Positions 50,081 to 58,055 of a stretch of DNA of 64,000 nt are shown here, piece by piece. This DNA is from AG25 sp035518815. Its GTDB lineage: Bacteria; Gemmatimonadota; Gemmatimonadetes; Gemmatimonadales; GWC2-71-9. Position 1 is the stretch's first letter. The number at the start of each line of letters is the position of its first letter. The stretch spans positions 1 to 64,000 of the forward strand of contig DATIXG010000095.1 of NCBI GenBank assembly GCA_035518815.1, given 5' to 3'. A model generated the notes under the pieces. That model saw only the letters and a list, made by a program, of their open reading frames with translations. It was not told where the DNA came from and made no database searches. The translations under genes were made by a program, and so were the position numbers.

Positions 50081-52072
50081 CTAGCGCGCCAAGCGCCTCA
50101 GCAGGCGCCCCACGCTGTCATTGCGCAATCGCTCGGTCGCGGCCCGCGCGGGGGCAGGCAGCCCAGGTAACCAGAAGCCGTCGTTCCCGGCGAAAACCGC
50201 CGCCTTGAGGCGTGGCAGCGCGCCCGGCCTGACGAGCGCGAGCGGCAGCTCCACCGCGTGCACGGCGTTGAGCCCCCGCGCGCGATACGCCGCGAGCACG
50301 TCCCCCGTTTGGACTTCCGGCGTGAGCAGCAGCAGTGGGCGATCCGGCATCGAGAAGCCCCGCAGCAGTCCGAGCGTGAACCAGTCGCCCGGGAGCTGCG
50401 GCAGCCGAAACGCGAAGTAGAGGCCTGCATGCTCCTTGAGCACCCGCTCGCGCAACACCTGGGCGCGTGCGGCCACGATGTCCTCGAGCGCCTTGAAGTA
50501 GAGGGGCAGGAGCCCCGCTTCGAGGAGGGTGCGGTATCGATCGCTCGCGGGCACGGCCTCGAGCGGGCCCCGCCACCCCAAGCGCATCAGCGCAACGTGC
50601 CAGGCGTGGTCGCAGAATTCCTGCCCCATCGAGTGCGCGCTCGGTTGGGCCGCGCGGGCGGGTACGAAGTCGAGCGCCAGGGCCGGCACGAGCGGCCGCG
50701 TCTGCCCGGCCAGCCGCGCGAGAGCGAGGTACGCCGGCACGACCCCCCCATCCCAGTAGAGGGAGTCGAGCGCGCACGGCACCGCGATGGCTTCGCCGCG
50801 GGGGCCCCGCGAGGAGTCCGTCCACGCGACGACGGGGCGGTAGTCCGCGAGATCGAAGGCGGGAATCCAGGCGACGCTCGTCGGCTGGAGCAGGTTGGTG
50901 GTCTGCTTCCACGCGCGGCGCACGGCGTCGCGTTCGTCCCAGCCGTGGTGCGCCGAATCCCCGACGATCTCCGGACGCGCGTCGCCTCCGAACAAGTTGA
51001 TGCCCGCCTGATCGAGCCACGGAACGATGGAGTCGAGGCGAATGGTGAGAAGCGGCGTCCACAGGGCACGGATCCCCGCCTGCCGAATCCAGGAAGGGAG
51101 ATCGGCTGGACGCGCAGCCTTCGGCGCGAAGGTCTCGGGCAGCCGCACGGTGTCGACGGTTGGTGGCGGCGCACCCGGCGCGGCCAGCGGCACGAGGGGG
51201 AGCGGCGCGTTCGCGAGCGTGACGGCGCGCGCGCGGCCCCCGGGCGGCACGTGCGCCCACTCCGCGGGACGACGCGTCCAGCGCGCGAGCGCGGTCAGAA
51301 AGTCCCGCGTGGTGGCGAGGGCCCCCGTCTCGAGCGGCGTGAGTGTAGCGGAGCGCGCCGCGGGGGCCAACACACCCAGGGCGTCGCGGCTCACCACCAC
51401 CACGAGGCCGTCGCCGAGGCGGGCGGCAGCGGCGACGGGCGCTTCGGCGTGGAGCTCGATGTTCCTTCCGGCGCGCACAACCACACGTCCGCTCGTCGTG
51501 GCGAGCGTCTGAGACACGTGGGCGACATGGATGAGGTGATTCTCCGCCAGCGGAAACGAATCGTAGACCGAGCCGAGCGGATCGTCCCCCACGGGACGGC
51601 TGAGGGCCCAGGGACGTCCTCCCGGCCCGGGCGGGCGTACGCTCGTATCCTCGAGCACCCGATCGTCGATGACGATGCCGGCACCGCGCGAAGCGAGCCA
51701 TTCGTTCGCGCTCCAGCGATCGAGCGACCCCGCGCCCGCCGCGTAGGCCAGTACCACGACCCCGCCCTTCCGCACCCACTCGGTGAGGAACGCGAGATCA
51801 CTCGGACTTGCGGCGTCCGATGGCTGTTCCGGCTCGCGCCCGAGGAGAAACAGCACCGTGCGATAGCGCCCGAGATCGGCGCGAGTGAGGTGTGGATAGA
51901 AGCGGCGGTACTCGACGGTGTAGCCCGCGTCGCGCCATGGCTGTGCGGTGCCGCTGAGGAGCGCGGGGTCAGACAGGGTGAGATCGAGCACCAGCGCACG
52001 CCGAGCCTGCGGCTGGCAGGCGGCACCAACGAGCAGTAATGAGAAGGCGCAGCACCGTACCAGTGTCGTCAC
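50081..52072 (-). CDS. Large hypothetical lipoprotein
   Basis: A 663-residue exported protein starting at GTG 52072 with a signal peptide ending in the lipobox VGAAC. An N-terminal alpha/beta region (ALVLDLTLSD, GRYRTVLFLLGREPEQPS, WVRKGGVVVLAYAAGAGSL) looks like an amidotransferase-type fold that lacks the Cys nucleophile. The middle contains repeated W-DQAGI-like segments, and the C-terminal half has no family I can name. An upstream in-frame extension lies over the next gene and is rejected. Function unknown. Confidence 0.7.
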   Translation of the reverse strand: MTTLVRCCAFSLLLVGAACQPQARRALVLDLTLSDPALLSGTAQPWRDAGYTVEYRRFYPHLTRADLGRYRTVLFLLGREPEQPSDAASPSDLAFLTEWVRKGGVVVLAYAAGAGSLDRWSANEWLASRGAGIVIDDRVLEDTSVRPPGPGGRPWALSRPVGDDPLGSVYDSFPLAENHLIHVAHVSQTLATTSGRVVVRAGRNIELHAEAPVAAAARLGDGLVVVVSRDALGVLAPAARSATLTPLETGALATTRDFLTALARWTRRPAEWAHVPPGGRARAVTLANAPLPLVPLAAPGAPPPTVDTVRLPETFAPKAARPADLPSWIRQAGIRALWTPLLTIRLDSIVPWLDQAGINLFGGDARPEIVGDSAHHGWDERDAVRRAWKQTTNLLQPTSVAWIPAFDLADYRPVVAWTDSSRGPRGEAIAVPCALDSLYWDGGVVPAYLALARLAGQTRPLVPALALDFVPARAAQPSAHSMGQEFCDHAWHVALMRLGWRGPLEAVPASDRYRTLLEAGLLPLYFKALEDIVAARAQVLRERVLKEHAGLYFAFRLPQLPGDWFTLGLLRGFSMPDRPLLLLTPEVQTGDVLAAYRARGLNAVHAVELPLALVRPGALPRLKAAVFAGNDGFWLPGLPAPARAATERLRNDSVGRLLRRLAR

Positions 52073-52103
52073 AGTACAGTGACACCGGAAGGCGAGCGGC
52101 GGC

Positions 52104-52454
52104 TCAGGGCGGCGGCGCAGGGCGTGTGTGAGTGCTGTCAGTGGGCGTGTAGCCGAGGCGCACGAGCGCGCGCCGGGCCGCGGCAATGTAGGGCTCGAGC
52201 TCCGGATCGTTCGCGGCGCCGACGGCCACGACGAACCGGTACGCGCCGATCGCCGCGTCGCGGTCGCCGGCCTTCTCGGCCTGCTCGGCGCGGGCCAACA
52301 TCTTGTCGAGCGTGGTCGGACTGCGGTAGCTGATGCCCGGATCCCCCGGGATCCGTTGCGAGCTGCGCCAGAAACCGAAGGCGCCCAGCATGAAGAGGAC
52401 GACGGCAAGCACGCCCAGACCGAGTCCGAGGCGGCGGGTGGTCAGGCGCTTCAT
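52104..52454 (-). CDS. Small membrane-anchored hypothetical protein, TPR-like
   Basis: A 116-residue protein starting at ATG 52454 with GAGG 5 bases upstream. A membrane anchor spans about residues 9-28 (LGLGLGVLAVVLFMLGAFGF). The rest is helical with a short TPR-like pattern (ARAEQAEKAGDRDAAIGAYR). It lies 31 bases upstream of the large lipoprotein gene and is probably in the same operon. Function unknown. Confidence 0.65.
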   Translation of the reverse strand: MKRLTTRRLGLGLGVLAVVLFMLGAFGFWRSSQRIPGDPGISYRSPTTLDKMLARAEQAEKAGDRDAAIGAYRFVVAVGAANDPELEPYIAAARRALVRLGYTPTDSTHTRPAPPP

Positions 52455-52612
52455 GGAGTCCTCGCGACGTTCCAACGTTCGGGGGCCGGAGAGATGCAGC
52501 CGGCGGGATTGAAAGGCGGTTGAGCGCATGGGGGCCCTCGGTGGATTGTCGCGCCGGCTGCGCGGGAGCGATTGAACCGGGGTTGATCGCACATCGGTAT
52601 GCTGTCCTCCAC

Positions 52613-53476
52613 ATGGTCACCGTCTGCACGCTCGTCCCGCCGCTGGAGCGCTCGCGCCTTGACGCCGCCGGCGACGGATACTTCAACACCCTGCACGTCG
52701 ATACGTTTCGCGCCGTGCTGGCGGCGGCACGCCGCCGCCGTGTCGACGCGCTGTTGATCTCCGTTCATCGCTGCGGCCCGCCGGAGCTGCCGGCCGTCGC
52801 CCGCTTCGTGCGCGACTTCCCCGCGATTCCGGCGGTTGCCCTCTTGTCCCGCCACGACAGTGCAGCGACCGACACGCTGCTCCGGCTCGGCGCTACGGGC
52901 GTGCGTGCCGCCGTTGACTGCACGGCGCCGGAAGGCTGGCGACGCTTGCGCGACTTGGTCGGTCACCCGCCCTCGCCGGCCGCCGCGGAGATCCTGGGGC
53001 GTGTGCTCCCCGCTCTCGGCGCGGTGCCCGACGACGTGCGTCTCTTCTTCGAGGCGCTCGCGCGACTGGCGCCCGTTATCACGACGGTGCGCGGCCTCGC
53101 GCGCCACCTGCGGGTGGGGTGCAGCACCCTCATGTCCCGCTTCTTCCGGGCCGGCTTGCCGTCGCCCAAGAGTTACCTGGCCGGGGTGCGGCTGCTGCAC
53201 GCTGCCCATCTGTTTCACAACCCCGGCCTGTCGGTCGCGGATGCCGCGTATCGCCTGGACTATTCGTCGCCCCAAAGCTTCGGTCGACACTTGAAGGCGG
53301 TGCTCGGCGTCACGGCCGGTGAGTTTCGCCGCCGGTTTCCGTTCGAGATTGCGGTCGGCCGTTTCGTCGACGTGCTCGTCATCCCGTACCGGGAGGCCTT
53401 GTGCGCGTTTCACCCCCTCAACGCGGGGAACTGGGACCAAGGATCCAACGCCGCTCGTGTCTCCCGGGCGGGGTGA
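52613..53476 (+). CDS. AraC-family-like transcriptional regulator
   Basis: A 287-residue protein with a C-terminal double helix-turn-helix of AraC type: LRVGCSTLMSRFFRAGLPSP, the central LSVADAAYRLDYSSPQSFGRHLKAV and the GVTAGEFRRRF end. The N-terminal 130 residues have a receiver-like alternating pattern (ALLISVHRCG, AVALLSRHDS) but lack the phosphoacceptor site, so the signal is unclear. ATG 52613 is preferred; an in-frame ATG at 52520 would add unconserved sequence. It converges stop-to-stop (TGATCA) with the chemoreceptor gene. Confidence 0.75.
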   Translation: MVTVCTLVPPLERSRLDAAGDGYFNTLHVDTFRAVLAAARRRRVDALLISVHRCGPPELPAVARFVRDFPAIPAVALLSRHDSAATDTLLRLGATGVRAAVDCTAPEGWRRLRDLVGHPPSPAAAEILGRVLPALGAVPDDVRLFFEALARLAPVITTVRGLARHLRVGCSTLMSRFFRAGLPSPKSYLAGVRLLHAAHLFHNPGLSVADAAYRLDYSSPQSFGRHLKAVLGVTAGEFRRRFPFEIAVGRFVDVLVIPYREALCAFHPLNAGNWDQGSNAARVSRAG

Positions 53477-55180
53477 TCAATCGGCGGCGGCCCGATCGGG
53501 CGGCTGGTGCGGTTCGCTCGTCTTCGAAAGCACCGAGAATCGCGCGATGCTGCCGCGCAGGCGCTCGGCGAGCTGCGCGAGCTGCTGCGAGGTCGCCGTC
53601 AGGTCCCCCATCGAGGTGATCTGCGTCTCCGTCGCTGACGCCGCGCCGTTCGCGCTCTCCGATGCAGCGGACGAGATCGTGGCCACCTGCTCGAGCGCGC
53701 CCGCGAGGTCCGCCAGCCGCTGCGCCTGGCTGCGCGACACGTCGGCGGTCGCGTTGACGAGGTCGCCGATCAGCTGCACCCCCTGGTGCAGTTCCTGCAG
53801 CGCGCCGTCGGCCTCCGTCGCGACCGCGCCGATGTCCCGCACCTTCGCTTCGCCCGACTGCATGGCGCGAGCGGCAGCGTCGATGCCGGCGCGCAGCTCG
53901 GAGACGAGCTCCGCGACATCGCGCGCCGACGTTCCAGCTTCTGCCGCGAGCGCGCGCACCTCGTCCGCCACGACCGCGAACCCCTCGCCGTGCTCCTCGG
54001 CGCGCGCCGCCTCGATCGCCGCGTTGAGCGCGAGCAGATGGGTCTGGCGCGCAATGCGCGCGATCGTTTGCGCGAAGACGCCGATCCGCTCCGACATGCC
54101 CGACAGTCCCACCACCGTCGCGGCCGTCGCGCGCACCTCCTCGCCCACGGCGCGCAAGGTCTGACTCGCGCGCGCTACGCGCTCCCGCCCGCGCTCGGCC
54201 GCCGAGACCAGCCGGCTCGCGTCGGCCTGCATCAGCTCGGCGCGGATGCGCAGCGTCCCCGCTTGATCGGCCGCCTTTGCGCTCTCACCCCGTGCGCCGT
54301 CGACCATCGCGCGCTGGTTCCCCAGGTCCCCGGCCACGCGATGCGCCGTGTGGGTGACCGTCTCCGAGGTCGCGTGCAGCTCCTGCGCGGACGCCGCCAG
54401 CTGCTCGGCCAGCGCGGCGACCTCGTCGGCCTCGCGCTGGACCGTCGAAATCGTCGCCGCGATCTCTTCCAGCATCCGGTTGAAGCTCTTCTCCAGAAAG
54501 CCGAGCTCGTCGGACTCCGCCGCCGGCGCCCGGACGGCGAGGTGGCCCTGCTCGGCCTCGCTCATGACGCTGCGTGCCGTCCGGATCCGGCTGATCAGAC
54601 TCGCCGGAATGCGCTTCAACCCCATCGCGACCGCGATGAACACAAATGTCTCGAGGTACGCCGTCGACGAGAACGCCGGCTCCCCGCCGTACAGGAGGTA
54701 GTGCACCTGGCCGGCGGCGAGATAGACCAGTGCGGAGATGAGGACCAGAAAGTCGCCGACCGTCGGACCCTGGTCGAACGCATAGGGGAGGACGGCGATG
54801 AAAAAGGCCGCCACCAGGCCGCCGTGGCCGAACCACACAACCAACACCCCCACGAGCAGCGCGTCCAGCAGCGCGAGCGCGTAGACCACCCACCAGCGAT
54901 ACCACGCGCGCTCGTTCACGAGGCCGACGAGCGCGTTGAGCAGGGCGCCCCCCAGGGCTACCGCGGCCATCGTGGCCGGGGCCGTTCGCACCGCGCCGCC
55001 CAGCCATCCCATGAGCCCGATGATGAACCCGGCCCCCACGATCAACCAGCGGCGGCGATGCGCGCGCGAAAAGGTCTCGAGGTCCTTGAGACGTTGTTCC
55101 ACGCCGGCTGTGTCCGGACGCCAGCCACGCAGGCGGTCGGTGAGCGACGTCCGGGCAGACCGTTCGGTCGGTGCGGTCAC
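53477..55180 (-). CDS. Methyl-accepting chemotaxis protein-like transducer
   Basis: A 567-residue protein. The N-terminus holds about six hydrophobic segments (residues 45-200), then a HAMP-like linker (LISRIRTARSVMSEAEQ to NRMLEEIAATI) and a long coiled-coil signalling domain with the conserved hairpin tip (IARQTHLLALNAAIEAARAE and GEGFAVVADEVRALA). No periplasmic sensor domain exists, so sensing may be through the membrane part. No che genes are in the window. GTG 55180 is the start, 11 bases past pyrE. Confidence 0.88.
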   Translation of the reverse strand: MTAPTERSARTSLTDRLRGWRPDTAGVEQRLKDLETFSRAHRRRWLIVGAGFIIGLMGWLGGAVRTAPATMAAVALGGALLNALVGLVNERAWYRWWVVYALALLDALLVGVLVVWFGHGGLVAAFFIAVLPYAFDQGPTVGDFLVLISALVYLAAGQVHYLLYGGEPAFSSTAYLETFVFIAVAMGLKRIPASLISRIRTARSVMSEAEQGHLAVRAPAAESDELGFLEKSFNRMLEEIAATISTVQREADEVAALAEQLAASAQELHATSETVTHTAHRVAGDLGNQRAMVDGARGESAKAADQAGTLRIRAELMQADASRLVSAAERGRERVARASQTLRAVGEEVRATAATVVGLSGMSERIGVFAQTIARIARQTHLLALNAAIEAARAEEHGEGFAVVADEVRALAAEAGTSARDVAELVSELRAGIDAAARAMQSGEAKVRDIGAVATEADGALQELHQGVQLIGDLVNATADVSRSQAQRLADLAGALEQVATISSAASESANGAASATETQITSMGDLTATSQQLAQLAERLRGSIARFSVLSKTSEPHQPPDRAAAD

Positions 55181-55190
55181 GCGGATACCA

Positions 55191-55754
55191 TCATGACGTG
55201 AGGCCGAGGTCCTTCACTGTCAGCAATGCTTCTACCTCGTATCCGGCCGCCTCGATGGCAGCGCGCCCACCCTCTTCGCGATCGACAACGGCCAGGACCC
55301 CTGCCACGACCCCACCTTCAGCAACGACCGCCGCAGCGGCCTCGAGGGCCGAGCGGCCAGTCGTGATCACGTCATCGACCACGACGACCCTTGCCCCGGC
55401 GGTGAAACACCCCTCGATCCGACGACCGGTGCCGTGACTCTTCGCCTCCTTGCGTACGGTGAAGGCGTTGATCATTTGCCCTTGCATCGCGGCCGCGAGG
55501 GCGATGGCATAAGCGACGGGGTCGGCCCCGAGCGTGAGCCCCCCCACAAGGTCCGGCCGCCAGCCGCGCTCTGTGAGGCGACTTAACCCCAGCATGCCCA
55601 CCAGCGCGAGCCCCTCCCCCGACATGGTCGTAACCCGGGCGTCGACGTAGTAAGGAGAACGGCGCCCCGACGCGAGCACGAAGTCGCCCCGCCGCACGGA
55701 CCGCTCTCGCAGGAGCTGGCCGAGTCGGTGCCGAAGCCGAGCGGGATCCATCAT
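55191..55754 (-). CDS. pyrE: Orotate phosphoribosyltransferase
   Basis: Orotate + PRPP to OMP + PPi in pyrimidine synthesis. The 187-residue protein has the PRPP loop VVVVDDVITTGRSALEA, SGRRSPYYVDAR and the RKEAKSHGTGRRIEG segment with the catalytic lysines. ATG 55754 is adjacent to a second ATG two codons in. It is the fifth enzyme of the pathway; upp at the left covers salvage. The 28 bases upstream hold a TAGTAG/CTACTA inverted repeat. Confidence 0.95.
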   Translation of the reverse strand: MMDPARLRHRLGQLLRERSVRRGDFVLASGRRSPYYVDARVTTMSGEGLALVGMLGLSRLTERGWRPDLVGGLTLGADPVAYAIALAAAMQGQMINAFTVRKEAKSHGTGRRIEGCFTAGARVVVVDDVITTGRSALEAAAAVVAEGGVVAGVLAVVDREEGGRAAIEAAGYEVEALLTVKDLGLTS

Positions 55755-55782
55755 GGGCGATTAGTAGTTGCCATAGCTACTA

Positions 55783-56637
55783 CTACAACCTTCCGTTGGC
55801 GAGACCGGAGCGAAACTCGGCCGCAAACGCCGTTACGCTGGGCTGCCGCGCGGCGGGGTCGCGCTCGAGGCCGCGCATCACCGCAGCCTCCAGGGCGGCG
55901 GGGAAGCGGAGGCCTGATGCGGCGGCGTTCAATGCGACGGGCGCCGCCGTCAACAACTGCTGAAACAGCTCGCGGGGCCGTCGCGCCGTGTGGGGATGGC
56001 ATCGCGTCAGGAGATAGTAGGTGATGCTCGCCAAGCCGTAGATGTCGGCGCGTTCGTCCACAAGCTCGCCCGAGAGCGCCTCGGGAGCAACGTAGTCGAG
56101 GGAGCCCACGAAGAAGCCCGTGCGCGTGAGGCGTTCCTCCGCCGCGAGGTCCGCGTCCCGGGCGATGCCGAAGTCGAGCAGTTTGAGGGTATCGGTCGCG
56201 GCATCGTACATGATATTCTCGGGCTTGAGGTCGCGATGGATGATCCCCACGGCGTGGGCCGCCGCCAGCGCGTCCGCGAGCTGGCCCACGATGTTTCCCA
56301 CGAGCGCTGGCGCGAGCGGCTTGCCCTCGAGCAACATCTCCCCCAGCGACTTACCGGGCGCCCATTCGAGGGCGAGATAGTGGCGTCCCTCCACTTCCCC
56401 ATGCTCGTAGGTGCGCACGACCCCAGGATGGATCACGCGCTCGCCGTAGCCGGCCTCGCGGACGAAGCGCGTCACCCCGGTGGGGTCGCTCTCCAGACGC
56501 AACCGCAATACCTTGAACGCGCAGGAGCCGCGTTGGGGATGTTGGGCGTGGTAGACGTCTGCCGTGCCTCCCTCGCCGACGCGTTCGAGGAGGCGATAGC
56601 CGGCGATGGTGCGGCCGGTGAGGTTGTCGCTGGGCAT
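55783..56637 (-). CDS. Soluble Ser/Thr protein kinase
   Basis: A 284-residue kinase made of little more than the catalytic domain: VGEGGTADVYHA, Lys in SCAFKVLRL, HRDLKPENIMY, DFGIAR, GSLDYVAPEALSGE and DIYGLASITYYLL. There is no membrane segment or sensor domain. Downstream of it lies pyrE, 28 bases away; a lipoprotein gene diverges from its start. Substrate unknown. Confidence 0.88.
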   Translation of the reverse strand: MPSDNLTGRTIAGYRLLERVGEGGTADVYHAQHPQRGSCAFKVLRLRLESDPTGVTRFVREAGYGERVIHPGVVRTYEHGEVEGRHYLALEWAPGKSLGEMLLEGKPLAPALVGNIVGQLADALAAAHAVGIIHRDLKPENIMYDAATDTLKLLDFGIARDADLAAEERLTRTGFFVGSLDYVAPEALSGELVDERADIYGLASITYYLLTRCHPHTARRPRELFQQLLTAAPVALNAAASGLRFPAALEAAVMRGLERDPAARQPSVTAFAAEFRSGLANGRL

Positions 56638-56678
56638 CAGACTGGGCGAAACTAATGCCCGAATTTGAGGTTGAGCAA

Positions 56679-58055
56679 GTGAGTCGACGCCTGGCGCTGG
56701 TTGCCGTCATCAGCATGGTAGCAGGCTGCGGGCCGTGGCAGCGAGTCGGGACGGAGCGGCCTGCCGCACCGGCCGCGACCATTCTTCCCCTCTTCGACCC
56801 GAGCGCGATTTACCGGTCGATGGGATTCGTGGTGAGCGGGCCCCCGCTGCCCTTCGTCGCCTCCCTCGGCTTCCTTGCGGGCCCCACACCGGACTCGACG
56901 CTCGCCGCCTTTGGCCTCTCGCTCGCCAATCACTCGCTGACCTTCCGCCGCAGCGATTCGGGCTTCGTGGCCCACTATCGCGTGGAGGTCACGCTCCGCG
57001 CCGACACCGCCTCGGTGCGCCGCGTGGGGCGGGACGCTACGGTGCGGGTGCGAAGCTTCCAGGAGACATTGCGGGCCGACGAGAGCATCGTGTTTCAGGA
57101 GTGGGTCACGCTGCCGCCCGGCGTATACGGAGTGAAGGTGGTCGTGGAGGACCGCGATGGTCCTGCGGTCGGGCGCCAGGAGATCGTGGACACGGTGCCC
57201 CGATTCCAGGGTCAGGCGCTGGGTGGGCCAATCGCGGTGTACGAGGGGGGTGGACGCGAGAATGTCGGAGAGCGGCCGGTCCTCCTGGTGAACCCGCGGG
57301 CCACGCTCGCCTATGGAGCCGATTCGCTGCGGCTCTACGTGGAGACGTATGGGCTGCCGGAGGGGACTCGAGTGGCTGGAAGGGTCGTGGACGCCGACGG
57401 CGCCGAGCTGTGGCGTGACACGATCACGGCCACACCGGGGCTGCAGTCACCGGAAGGCGATGGACCGGTGGGGGAAGGGGCGTTTGTCGTGGCGCCGGGT
57501 GTGCTCCCGGTCGGGCGCGCCGAGTTTCGCGTCGAGGCGGTCGGCACCTCGGTCAACGCGGTGGCGCCGCTGCTCGTGACGTTCTCCGACACCTGGGTGG
57601 TCACGAACTTCGAGCAGATGGTCCAGTTGCTGCGCTACTTCGACCCGCCGGCGCTCGTGGCGAAGCTCGCGGCCGCACCCCGTGAGGAGCGCGCGACCGC
57701 GTGGCAGGAGTTCTACAAGGCGAGCGATCCCGTTCCCATCACGCCTGAAAACGAGGCGCTGGACGAATACTTTCAGCGGGTCGACAACGCGAATCGCCGC
57801 TTTCAAGAGCCCGGCGCGCAGGGATGGCAGACGGAGCGGGGCGAGGTGCTGATCATGCTCGGCGAGCCGGACGACGTGCAGGACGCCTCGAACCAGGTCA
57901 CCTCCACCGACGTCCGTTACATCCGGTGGGGGTACGTGGCGCTCCGGCTCACGCTGTATTTCCAGGACGAAGTCGGGTTCGGACAGTACCGGCTGACTCC
58001 TTTGTCGCGCTCCGAGTTCCAGCGCGTCCTCGAGCGGATCCGGCGCAGCCAGTGA
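56679..58055 (+). CDS. GWxTD domain-containing lipoprotein
   Basis: A 458-residue exported protein. GTG 56679 (GAGG about 8 bases upstream) gives a signal peptide with lipobox MVAGC; an ATG at 56655 would put a charged lead before it. The C-terminal 160 residues contain the GWxTD signature, GWQTERGEVLIMLGEPDDVQD, followed by YIRWGY and LTLYFQDEVGFGQYRL. GWxTD proteins are common in Gemmatimonadota, Acidobacteria and Bacteroidota-related groups; their role is unknown. The lytic transglycosylase gene starts on its stop. Confidence 0.82.
   Translation: MSRRLALVAVISMVAGCGPWQRVGTERPAAPAATILPLFDPSAIYRSMGFVVSGPPLPFVASLGFLAGPTPDSTLAAFGLSLANHSLTFRRSDSGFVAHYRVEVTLRADTASVRRVGRDATVRVRSFQETLRADESIVFQEWVTLPPGVYGVKVVVEDRDGPAVGRQEIVDTVPRFQGQALGGPIAVYEGGGRENVGERPVLLVNPRATLAYGADSLRLYVETYGLPEGTRVAGRVVDADGAELWRDTITATPGLQSPEGDGPVGEGAFVVAPGVLPVGRAEFRVEAVGTSVNAVAPLLVTFSDTWVVTNFEQMVQLLRYFDPPALVAKLAAAPREERATAWQEFYKASDPVPITPENEALDEYFQRVDNANRRFQEPGAQGWQTERGEVLIMLGEPDDVQDASNQVTSTDVRYIRWGYVALRLTLYFQDEVGFGQYRLTPLSRSEFQRVLERIRRSQ

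Noticed and set aside
55755..55782. TAGTAG/CTACTA inverted repeat upstream of pyrE as a second DnaA-trio or origin element
   Set aside because: It is short, lacks DnaA-box-like neighbours and is not AT-rich; at most a local hairpin.
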